Assembly: GCA_947175205.1 (NCBI GenBank)
Contig: CAMWLS010000013.1
Location: 1-55,011, forward strand
DNA: 55,011 bases
Reading direction: 5' to 3'
Origin: an uncultured Porphyromonadaceae bacterium
Lineage (GTDB): Bacteria > Bacteroidota > Bacteroidia > Bacteroidales > Muribaculaceae
Positions 28,735 through 36,202 of this stretch are shown piece by piece; the first letter of the stretch is position 1, and each line of letters starts with the position of its first letter. The notes beneath the pieces are model-generated. The model was not told where the DNA came from. It worked only from the letters and a program-made list of their open reading frames with translations, and made no database searches. The position numbers were made by a program, and so were the translations under genes.

Positions 28735-29427
28735 ATGAACGAACGCATAATTCAACTCTCGCATCTCCTTCAGTTCAGTGATGCCACCTTTCCCGTGGGA
28801 ACTTTCTCATTTTCCAACGGACTGGAGACTGCCTCTTATGAGAAGATTGTCACTGACAGTGATACTCTGGAGCAACTGTGCCGCTCTGCCGCACATCAGG
28901 CTGCGTTCAGCGACGGTGTTACGGCCCTCCAGGCTTTCAGAGCAGCTGTAGCCGGTGATTATGACCGCATAACAGCCGTGGACCATGAGCTCATACTCTT
29001 CAAGATGAATGATGAGGCCAGAATGATGCTCACCCGTATGGGTAAGAAGCTGGCTGAACTTGCAGGAAAGATGTTCAGCTCTTCTCTGATATCACGCTGG
29101 CTGGAAGACATACGCGCTGACAGAACTCCGGGTACTTATCCGGTGGCACAGGGACTGGTCTTTGCGCACGCATCACTCACAGAGGAAGACCTTTTTACCT
29201 CACACCAGTACGGCGTAATTAATATGATACTGGGTGCTTCGTTAAGATGTGTACGCGTTTCTCACTATGACACTCAGGAGATACTTTACCGTCTGGCACA
29301 AGAAATTCCCGTGCTATATGAGCAGGCGCGTCAGATGGAGTTCAAAGATATGAATGCTTTTGTACCTCAAATGGACATTCTGGCCTCCCTGCATGAGAAA
29401 GGCAGCATGCGTATGTTTATGAATTAA
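28735..29427 (+). CDS. ureF: Urease accessory protein UreF
   Basis: This 230-aa helical protein starts with the UreF pattern LLQFSDATFPVGTFSFSNGLE. The family acts with UreD and UreG as a scaffold and checkpoint of UreG GTPase during nickel loading. It lies 37 nt after ureE and 39 nt before ureG. Confidence 0.93.
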   Translation: MNERIIQLSHLLQFSDATFPVGTFSFSNGLETASYEKIVTDSDTLEQLCRSAAHQAAFSDGVTALQAFRAAVAGDYDRITAVDHELILFKMNDEARMMLTRMGKKLAELAGKMFSSSLISRWLEDIRADRTPGTYPVAQGLVFAHASLTEEDLFTSHQYGVINMILGASLRCVRVSHYDTQEILYRLAQEIPVLYEQARQMEFKDMNAFVPQMDILASLHEKGSMRMFMN

Positions 29428-29466
29428 TGAATGAAATATAAACCTAAAAGAATATAAGATTATAAT

Positions 29467-30084
29467 ATGTCAACCTGTCGTATAGGTGTCGGAGGTCCCG
29501 TTGGTTCCGGCAAAACAGCACTCATAGAAGCACTCACCCCGCGTCTGATAGAACGTGGCCTGAATGTCCTTATCATAACCAATGATATAGTCACCACAGA
29601 AGATGCCAAGCATGTGCGCCGCATTCTCAAGGGCGTACTTGCAGAGGAGCGCATAATAGGCGTGGAGACCGGTGCATGTCCTCACACAGCAGTCCGTGAG
29701 GACCCCTCAATGAACATTGCAGCTGTGGAAGAGATGGAAGCCAAGTTTCCGGATGCAGACATTGTCTTCATTGAGTCAGGCGGTGACAACCTCACACTCA
29801 CTTTCAGCCCGGCGCTGGTGGACTTCTTCATATACGTGATAGACGTTGCCGCCGGTGACAAAATACCCCGTAAAGACGGCCCCGGCATCTCTCACAGCGA
29901 CATTCTGGTGATAAACAAGACAGACCTTGCTCCGTATGTGAACGCTTCACTTGAGGTTATGGACCATGACAGCAAACTCATGCGCCCGGGCAAGCCTTTT
30001 GTATTCACCAACAGTATGACAGGTGAAGGCATAGATGAGCTGATAGACCTTATTTACAAGATGGCTCTTTTTGATAAGCAGTAA
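29467..30084 (+). CDS. ureG: Urease accessory GTPase UreG
   Basis: This 205-aa SIMIBI GTPase has the P-loop GGPVGSGKT at about residues 9-17. It also has [18 protein letters not shown] (the CPH nickel site), IESGGDNL and the NKTDLAPYV guanine-specificity motif. It supplies the GTP hydrolysis that drives nickel insertion into UreC. Confidence 0.97.
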   Translation: MSTCRIGVGGPVGSGKTALIEALTPRLIERGLNVLIITNDIVTTEDAKHVRRILKGVLAEERIIGVETGACPHTAVREDPSMNIAAVEEMEAKFPDADIVFIESGGDNLTLTFSPALVDFFIYVIDVAAGDKIPRKDGPGISHSDILVINKTDLAPYVNASLEVMDHDSKLMRPGKPFVFTNSMTGEGIDELIDLIYKMALFDKQ

Positions 30085-30107
30085 TTTCCCTATTCCGCCC
30101 TTCTCTT

Positions 30108-31079
30108 ATGACAAAGGAAAACTTTAAACCAGGTATAGAGCGTCAGTATTCTGACTCTCCTGAAGTGGATTTTTCTCATGCCCGTGAGATGGCTCCTTAT
30201 CTGGAAGAACCCAAGGCTATGTATGTGGGAGCACCGGGTAAGCGCGGTTACCTCAATCTGGGTTTTGAGCTTGACAAGACCGGCAAATCCATTCTTAGAG
30301 AACTGGACAGACGCGCTCCCCTGATTGTACAGCAGGAGCTGTATTTTGATGAGGAACTGCCCAACATGCCCTGTGTGTATATACTTAGTTCAGGCGGCCC
30401 TAATGTGGATGGAGACCGCTACACCCAGAATATCACGGTTAAAAAAGATGCCATGGCTTTTGTCTCAACGGGTGCGGCCACCAAACTTGCCGGAATGATA
30501 TACAATTATTCCGGTCTGGTTCAGAATATCACACTGGAAGAGGGGGCGTATCTGGAATATCTGCCTGAGCCTGTTATTCCGCATGCTCACACCCGCTTCA
30601 TCAGTGATACCTGTATGACGGTTCACCCCACTGCCACTGTATGTTACTCAGAGATATATATGGCCGGGCGCAAGCACTATAACGGAGGTGAACTGTTTAA
30701 ATTTGACATCCTTTCAGTATGCTGCCACGGACACAGGCCCGATGGTGAACCGCTGTTCAGAGAGAAATTCATTATTGACCCGTCACGTGACCGCATACGC
30801 GACATAGGCATCATGGACACTTATGATGTTTTTGCTAACGTCGTGGTCATGACACCCAAAGAGTGTGCTGACAAAATCTATGATGCCACCACACCGTTCA
30901 TAGACAAGAAAAACCGTCTTGCAGCCGGTATCACCCATTTACCCAATGGCTCCGGTGTCCTGTTCAAGGTGTTGGGAATGGAACCAGGTCCGGTAAAGAA
31001 GATTGTCCGCGAGTTCTGCTCAACGGTAAGACAAACCGTCAAAGGGAAGCACATCCCGGAGGAATTCCCTTGGAGATAA
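30108..31079 (+). CDS. ureD: Urease accessory protein UreD
   Basis: This 323-aa protein has UreD/UreH landmarks: LILSSGGPNVDGDRYTQ-like text (here YILSSGGPNVDGDRY), STGAATKLAGM and YLPEPVIPHAHTRF. UreD forms the tunnel through which nickel passes from UreG to urease. It is the last gene of the operon, which ends at a long hairpin. Confidence 0.93.
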   Translation: MTKENFKPGIERQYSDSPEVDFSHAREMAPYLEEPKAMYVGAPGKRGYLNLGFELDKTGKSILRELDRRAPLIVQQELYFDEELPNMPCVYILSSGGPNVDGDRYTQNITVKKDAMAFVSTGAATKLAGMIYNYSGLVQNITLEEGAYLEYLPEPVIPHAHTRFISDTCMTVHPTATVCYSEIYMAGRKHYNGGELFKFDILSVCCHGHRPDGEPLFREKFIIDPSRDRIRDIGIMDTYDVFANVVVMTPKECADKIYDATTPFIDKKNRLAAGITHLPNGSGVLFKVLGMEPGPVKKIVREFCSTVRQTVKGKHIPEEFPWR

Positions 31080-31111
31080 CGCAGTTTGTCAAATTCTATA
31101 ATAACTAAAGT

Positions 31112-31158
31112 TTGAAGTGACCCCCAAATTTTTTGTCATATTTTGGGGGTCACTTCAA
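31112..31158 (+). terminator. Very stable hairpin ending the urease operon
   Basis: A perfect 17-bp stem (31112-31128 with 31142-31158) with a 13-nt loop starts 33 nt after ureD. It probably ends the operon. It also marks the left edge of the AT-rich island. Confidence 0.7.
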
Positions 31159-31440
31159 GAATTACAGATGTTTGACCAAACCAACAGGCATCTGCTCACA
31201 CGAGATTTCAAGTTTCCAGCAGAAATCTATAAACTGTTTATGACTGTTAAGTAGGATATGTTTAGATGAAAATAAAATTCCCTCGTTCCCTAAGTTTATT
31301 ATCGTACTTGGAGAAGATGAAAATTAAAATGTATATGGGAGATGCCTATAGATTATTTTGACTAAAACAAAAATACGGGCCACCTACCATGCCTTTGCCT
31401 CAACCAACATGTTGAAACTTAACAAATGCAACTAATTATT
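31159..31440. other. AT-rich geneless stretch at the left edge of the island
   Basis: There is no supported gene here. A 28-codon frame (31168-31254, starting MFDQTNRHLL) is open but cannot be assigned. I see no insertion-sequence ends, tRNA fragment or clear direct repeat that would mark an attachment site. Base composition shifts to AT-rich here and stays so to about 37.4 kb. Confidence 0.4.
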
Positions 31441-31475
31441 GCGAACAATCAGTTCGCACATGGATTTTACCTTTG
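31441..31475 (+). promoter_or_regulatory. Operator-promoter module 1 (upstream of the 481-aa gene)
   Basis: The palindrome GCGAACAATCAGTTCGC (31441-31457; 7-bp arms if the flanking T and A are counted) is followed by exactly 10 nt and then the -7 box TACCTTTG (31468-31475). The palindrome covers the place where the -33 box would be. Two near-copies of this module occur at 34042 and 34274. Confidence 0.75.
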
Positions 31476-31537
31476 TTGCGTCCAATTAGAACATCAACTT
31501 GTTCCCTTACGTACAAACCATATTTTAAAATTTCATT

Positions 31538-32983
31538 ATGCCAGAAACTGTAAATATAGACTTCATCTCTTGTGTTGCTAAAACGGTAAACGGTAATTTG
31601 ACATACAAGGAAATCCCAGTTGCTAAGCCAAATAAGGAGATTTTATCAACCATTGAAAGTATGATTGATAATCCCAATAGGACTCTTATTGATCTTCAAG
31701 AATGCGCATCAAAGCTACACTATTCAGGAGAATACCATCACATCTGCATACCGCATTCCTACAATGCATCATATATAAATGGACCTAAAATTCCAAAAGA
31801 AGTCTCATTTTCAGATTATCAAAATTTATGTAAGGAAAAGAAGGCATCGCTTGAAGAGCAAAAAAAGGAATTTGAAGAAAAGGGTAAAGAATTTGATGTA
31901 GATGCAGCCTATGAGCAATATCTCAAGGGTCTTAAGTATGAATACTTCAGTCGTATCCGAAGCTATATCAATGCTGATGAATATATGACCGCATTATCAA
32001 AAGTTAAGCTAAATAATAAGAACTTAATGTTTTCAACGGAAACAATTGGTCGGACTATATTTAACTATCCTATATCCGATGACGTTAATTTTGAAGTGAA
32101 GACTAATTTTGGATATGGTAGCTCAGCATACTTTTATGTTAATTTAACATATCGCGGTATTCAAATTATTCCGTATTCTGACATTGTTCGATATTACTAC
32201 GCAAATATGGCTCACTTTGGTGAGTATACCCGTCAATATCGACCACGGCATGAAAGCTGGCCAATCTTTCTAAACTTTGTTGTTGAAACTGCAAACCTTG
32301 CACATGACAACCCCGAAGAGTTTGTTGCTACTTGGATAAAAAACGAGCTCAAAGAGATGATGGTGGGATTACGCAAACTCAAAAAGGATCCCAAAGAGTT
32401 AATCAAGTCATTCAGAGATAATATTAACCCAATGGCAGAGAATTACATCTCTGTTAGAAATATTCAAGGCAGTGACAAAAGATTATTTAAGGCTTATCCC
32501 AATGAAATGTCAACCGCTTATAAAGCTGATAAAATATCAGGAGCTCTTCGTTTCCTTGATAATCTAACCCAATTATCAGAAATATATGACTTTATCTCTG
32601 AATCCATTACTGAATTAAAGGAAATCAATATTTCAATACTCCCGGAAATTCAAGAAACATTGAAAGGCATTCGAGAAAGTATTCTTGTTTTAGAACACCA
32701 AATAGAAAATCTTGAGCAAGAAATAGAAGCTGTTGAAAAGAGGATTACTCCTTACTCCCAAACCTTAGATGATCTTATTAAAAATGGAGGAGAAGAAAAA
32801 CGAGCCTCAATAATTGACCTATTCAAAAAAAATAATCCAAGATATACCGAACTTCTTAACAAACTTGATTCATTAAGAAGTGAGGTTCAACGAAAAAGAT
32901 CGCTCATACATGAACGAAGGAACTTTGAGGATAGCCTAGAACAATCTGAAAAGTTAATAGTTGAAACTTTACAAGTAGCATAA
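31538..32983 (+). CDS. Unrecognised 481-aa protein with C-terminal coiled coil
   Basis: I do not recognise a family. The protein is soluble, with no signal peptide or membrane segment. A charged helix lies at about residues 95-125 (KKASLEEQKKEFEEKGKEF). A mixed domain (about 130-300) contains aromatic strands (FGYGSSAYFYVNLTYRGIQIIPYSDIVRYYY). A long coiled coil (about 365-475) ends the protein. It is first in a transcription unit with the WYL regulator: stop and start codons overlap (ATAATG). It has operator-promoter module 1 in front. It may be a defence component, a regulator partner or a sensor (inference). Confidence 0.8.
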   Translation: MPETVNIDFISCVAKTVNGNLTYKEIPVAKPNKEILSTIESMIDNPNRTLIDLQECASKLHYSGEYHHICIPHSYNASYINGPKIPKEVSFSDYQNLCKEKKASLEEQKKEFEEKGKEFDVDAAYEQYLKGLKYEYFSRIRSYINADEYMTALSKVKLNNKNLMFSTETIGRTIFNYPISDDVNFEVKTNFGYGSSAYFYVNLTYRGIQIIPYSDIVRYYYANMAHFGEYTRQYRPRHESWPIFLNFVVETANLAHDNPEEFVATWIKNELKEMMVGLRKLKKDPKELIKSFRDNINPMAENYISVRNIQGSDKRLFKAYPNEMSTAYKADKISGALRFLDNLTQLSEIYDFISESITELKEINISILPEIQETLKGIRESILVLEHQIENLEQEIEAVEKRITPYSQTLDDLIKNGGEEKRASIIDLFKKNNPRYTELLNKLDSLRSEVQRKRSLIHERRNFEDSLEQSEKLIVETLQVA

Positions 32984-34071
32984 TGCCACAGAATAAGAAT
33001 GCTCTCACTCGATATGCGCTGCTTGACAGGTTGTTATCGAACCATCGTAAGGCTTACTCAATTCAAGATCTGACCGATTATCTTGCCAAGGAACTACCCA
33101 ATTATGGGCAAGAACCGGTAACTCGTCGATGTGTTGAGAAGGACATACTATATCTTGAATTCGATAGCCCGTTTGATGTTGAGTTCGAGCGATACAAGGT
33201 AGCTTCGCCTAATAAATCCGGTGATGGTTTTTATCAGAAACCATGTATCCGCTATGCCGATCCTTCGTTCTCTATCTTCAAGAAACCTCTATCCGAAGAT
33301 GAGCGCTCATTGCTTGCCTCGGTTCTTTCGGCCCTCGGAAGTTTTAAGGGTCAACCAAACTTCGAGTGGCTTGACGCCCTTGCACAGAAGATGCACGTTG
33401 ACCAACACCAAGAGGTGATTTCCATGTCTAAGAACATCAATGAAAATTCAACACTGCTCGCGGAATTATTCGCGGCCATCAGCTCAAAGGCGGCTATTAC
33501 CATTCATTATCACACTTTCACCAGTGAGGAAATCAAGACAGTTCCCCTATCGCCTTATTTGCTGAAAGAATATAATTGCCGGTGGTACTTGCTTGCGGGG
33601 CCATTTGACAGTGACCGGGTGTTGAGTTTTGCTCTTGACCGTATTAATGGGTTTGAATACGCTAAGGAATTGACATTCAAACCCGTAAAAGATGATCTTA
33701 CTGAAAGATATGAAGATATCATTGGGATAACATATTATGACGATAAGCCAGTCGAAGAAATTGTATTTTGGATAAGTGAGGCTTCCGCCCCATACATAAT
33801 TACAAAGCCAATTCATGGGTCTATGCGACACCTGAAAGGCTCAAAGGCAGATATTCTTAAAGCTAAATATCCCTCACTTCCGCCAGGTGAGTTTTTCTCA
33901 ATTGAGTGCATTGAGAACTATGAGCTTATCCGTGAACTTACCACCTATGGCGCTAATCTCATTGTTTTAGCTCCATCTCACATCGTCGAGCAAGTCGCTT
34001 CCATTGCTGCTCAGATGAATGAGCGATACAGATTACTCACTGCGAAAAATGAGTTCGGACATCCGTCTTAA
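32983..34071 (+). CDS. WYL-domain transcriptional regulator
   Basis: This 362-aa protein has an N-terminal winged HTH (about residues 5-60; LLDRLLSNHRKAYSIQDLTDYL). A WYL domain follows (about 165-235) with the W-Y-L signature in NCRWYLLAGP (W201-L203), and a C-terminal WCX-like domain (to about 355). Such proteins (BrxR/CapW type) repress phage-defence operons by binding palindromes and sense a ligand through WYL. It is translationally coupled to the 481-aa gene. The three palindromes in this island are its obvious candidate sites (inference). The third promoter module overlaps its own last codons. Confidence 0.85.
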   Translation: MPQNKNALTRYALLDRLLSNHRKAYSIQDLTDYLAKELPNYGQEPVTRRCVEKDILYLEFDSPFDVEFERYKVASPNKSGDGFYQKPCIRYADPSFSIFKKPLSEDERSLLASVLSALGSFKGQPNFEWLDALAQKMHVDQHQEVISMSKNINENSTLLAELFAAISSKAAITIHYHTFTSEEIKTVPLSPYLLKEYNCRWYLLAGPFDSDRVLSFALDRINGFEYAKELTFKPVKDDLTERYEDIIGITYYDDKPVEEIVFWISEASAPYIITKPIHGSMRHLKGSKADILKAKYPSLPPGEFFSIECIENYELIRELTTYGANLIVLAPSHIVEQVASIAAQMNERYRLLTAKNEFGHPS

Positions 34072-34076
34072 CTTTG
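34042..34076 (+). promoter_or_regulatory. Operator-promoter module 2 (upstream of the 51-aa acidic gene)
   Basis: GCGAAAAATGAGTTCGG (34042-34058) is a degenerate copy of the island palindrome. It is followed by exactly 10 nt and TAACTTTG (34069-34076). It lies inside the last codons of the WYL gene, which may explain the imperfect arms. Over 36 nt it is clearly similar to module 1. Confidence 0.7.
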
Positions 34077-34100
34077 CATCATCAAACAAAAAAGATAGTT

Positions 34101-34256
34101 ATGGAAGAAGAATACTACAACGATTACGAAGACAACTACGGTGCTCACTATGGCGAATACGCAGGAACCTATGCTCAAGATGTGGCCGGATACTCCGATG
34201 ATGTCATCAATGATGCTTTCGATGGTGAACCGGATGCTTACTGGAATATCGACTAA
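34101..34256 (+). CDS. 51-aa highly acidic, Tyr-rich protein
   Basis: This small protein starts MEEEYYNDYEDNYGAHYGEY and ends DAFDGEPDAYWNID. It has about fourteen Asp/Glu and nine Tyr in 51 residues, and no Lys or Arg. I chose ATG 34101 because the open frame before it overlaps the promoter and is basic in character. Strong negative charge suggests a DNA-mimic, an antitoxin or an inhibitor of a nucleic-acid-binding protein (inference only). It has its own operator-promoter module and lies just upstream of the retron RNA. Confidence 0.6.
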   Translation: MEEEYYNDYEDNYGAHYGEYAGTYAQDVAGYSDDVINDAFDGEPDAYWNID

Positions 34257-34273
34257 CAACGTTTTCGAATAAA

Positions 34274-34308
34274 GCGAACATTCAGTTCGCATATTATTCG
34301 TAAATTTG
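34274..34308 (+). promoter_or_regulatory. Operator-promoter module 3 (upstream of the retron RNA)
   Basis: The palindrome GCGAACATTCAGTTCGC (34274-34290) is followed by exactly 10 nt and the -7 box TAAATTTG (34301-34308). Transcription would begin near 34314, a few nt before the a1 segment of the predicted retron RNA. Confidence 0.75.
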
Positions 34309-34313
34309 CAGCA

Positions 34314-34570
34314 GAAAAGAACATTGACATAGTGAGCTGAAGCAGACATTTGAACTTGCCCGACGAATTGCCGGGTACTTTCCCGAAAGGGAATTTCCAA
34401 TGGTCAATTGGCTTCCCGCTGTTAACTTGCCTCCTTGCGGTGCAGGGGCTCCTCATACAGCAATTTAACAGCCAAAAATATCAGATTTAATAATAAGATA
34501 ATTATGAAATCTGAATATTGAAGGTCTTACAAGACATAAAGAAACGAAGCTTCAGCCCACTTGTCAATTT
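34314..34570 (+). ncRNA. Predicted retron msr-msd RNA
   Basis: Segment a1 (34323-34343) pairs with a2 (34549-34568): 7 bp, a one-base bulge, 4 bp, one A-C mismatch and 8 bp. This is the closing helix expected of a retron RNA. The sequence AGC, where the branching G of retrons lies, is at the end of a1 (34341-34343). Inside are three msr-like hairpins: 34359-34362/34372-34375, 34380-34384/34389-34393 with a GAAA loop, and 34397-34401/34407-34411. Longer stems follow (34418-34425/34465-34472 and 34481-34488/34507-34514) that could form the msd. The RNA ends about 29 nt before the reverse transcriptase. The exact msr/msd border cannot be read from sequence alone. Confidence 0.7.
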
Positions 34571-34596
34571 TCATAATTATAACTTCATAAAACAAA

Positions 34597-36201
34597 ATGG
34601 ATAAAGATACTCTTATTAGCAGGGCTCGCGCTCTAGAAACTCCAAAAGACTTCCTTAACCTCATGAACGAGATTAAGGCTGACTTGTTGGGCGATAAGAG
34701 TTTCCCATTTTCCGTTAGGCAACTGCACATTCTTTGCAACCCAAAGAATGAAAAAAAACGCTACGTATCCTTTGAAATACCAAAGAAGTCAGGAGGAAGT
34801 CGTCAAATATGTGCGCCATCTGGCAACCTGAAATGGTTCCAAATCTGCCTCAACGAACTGTTCAAAGCCCTCTATACGCCTTCCCCCTACGCTATGGGCT
34901 TCACGATAGGCAAATCCATCGTTGATAACGCTCGGATGCACACCAATCAGAACTATGTTTTCAACATAGATCTGAAAGACTTCTTCCCAAGTATCGACCA
35001 AGCACGTGTTTGGAAACGTCTCCAACTCGCGCCTTTCAATTTCAATCCCAAAATTGCAGGGCTTATAGCCGGTCTTTGTTCAATAAAGTCCGTTCGTTAT
35101 TCAGATAGCGGGGCGTTCAGCGAGTGTTATGTACTGCCCCAAGGTGCACCTACATCGCCATTACTTACCAATGCTATTTGCGATACACTCGACCGTCGGC
35201 TTTATGGACTTGCGAAACGGTTCGGACTTCATTATTCTCGCTATGCCGATGATATTACGTTCAGTTCCATGCACAACGTCTACCATCCTGATGGTGATTT
35301 CCGCAAAGAGCTTGAACGCATCATTACCGACCAACGGTTTACCATCAATGCAAAGAAGACTCGTCTTCAGCATTGCTCTGTCCGACAAGAAGTAACCGGT
35401 ATAACCGTCGGGCAGAAGTTGAACGTTGCTCGCAAATATGTAAAAGACGTTCGAGCGATTCTTCATATTTGGGAGAAGTATGGCATCAATGCGGCATACG
35501 CCACTTTCTATCCTCGCTACAAAAGTGAGAAATGCCAACTTCATCGCGGAGAACCTAACCTGATAAATGTAATCTCCGGCAAACTCTGTTATCTCAAGAT
35601 GGTAAAAGGAGAGAATGATCCGGTTTATGCAAAACTTTTTTCCCAATTTACTCGACTTACTTCTACTGAGAAACCAGTCGCCAAACCAAAAGATATTGAC
35701 TATCTTTTCACTATGCCACTTATTGCATTTGAGAAGAAATTGGGCTGCAAACTGGAATACCGCACTCGCACACATGACAATAAGCCATACGCTTGTTTCT
35801 ATTTCCAAGGCCGTTTCTTTGTTGTTGGCGTCAGCAAGAATCTAGATATCAATAATCTGCCTGGCAATGTGGAAATTTCACTGACCCGTATGGCTGTACC
35901 ATTATCGTTTTATGTCGCTGAGGGAAACCCAATACCCAAAATTAAGCCAACGAAACCCCAGGTCGGCTATCTCCTCCACAAACATTATTCCGGAAAGAAA
36001 CGCAAAGAAGAAATAGCAGCTATTGCATTCAATCAGTCCAGTGATGTTCCAGATAGCTTACGCGAATTTGTTCTTAGCTTGGCCGAACACTTCCCGGAAT
36101 TGCAACTCCGCGATGATATGGGTATTATCGAATCTCAACAGGAAACCGATCTGCTATCTCGGTTAGTTGATTCAAATTTTGACCTCTCAATCCTTCCATA
36201 A
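34597..36201 (+). CDS. Retron-type reverse transcriptase with C-terminal extension
   Basis: This 534-aa protein has an RT core at about residues 50-330. The retron-specific NAxxH motif is NARMH (111-115). The catalytic Asp of motif A is D125 in NIDLKDFF, LPQGAPTSP lies at 180-188, and the YADD box is at 216-219 (D218, D219). The retron VTG motif is at 266-268. About 170 residues follow (365-534) that are not part of a normal short retron RT and that I cannot assign. It would copy the upstream RNA into branched msDNA. The next gene starts 1 nt after its stop. Confidence 0.92.
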   Translation: MDKDTLISRARALETPKDFLNLMNEIKADLLGDKSFPFSVRQLHILCNPKNEKKRYVSFEIPKKSGGSRQICAPSGNLKWFQICLNELFKALYTPSPYAMGFTIGKSIVDNARMHTNQNYVFNIDLKDFFPSIDQARVWKRLQLAPFNFNPKIAGLIAGLCSIKSVRYSDSGAFSECYVLPQGAPTSPLLTNAICDTLDRRLYGLAKRFGLHYSRYADDITFSSMHNVYHPDGDFRKELERIITDQRFTINAKKTRLQHCSVRQEVTGITVGQKLNVARKYVKDVRAILHIWEKYGINAAYATFYPRYKSEKCQLHRGEPNLINVISGKLCYLKMVKGENDPVYAKLFSQFTRLTSTEKPVAKPKDIDYLFTMPLIAFEKKLGCKLEYRTRTHDNKPYACFYFQGRFFVVGVSKNLDINNLPGNVEISLTRMAVPLSFYVAEGNPIPKIKPTKPQVGYLLHKHYSGKKRKEEIAAIAFNQSSDVPDSLREFVLSLAEHFPELQLRDDMGIIESQQETDLLSRLVDSNFDLSILP

Positions 36202-36202
36202 T

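Noticed and set aside
31168..31254. 28-codon frame at the left edge of the island as a transposase remnant
   Set aside because: Too short to match any transposase family, and no inverted repeats flank it.
34597..36201. Group II intron or DGR reverse transcriptase
   Set aside because: No maturase or endonuclease domain, no intron RNA or template/variable repeats seen, and the NAxxH and VTG motifs point to a retron.
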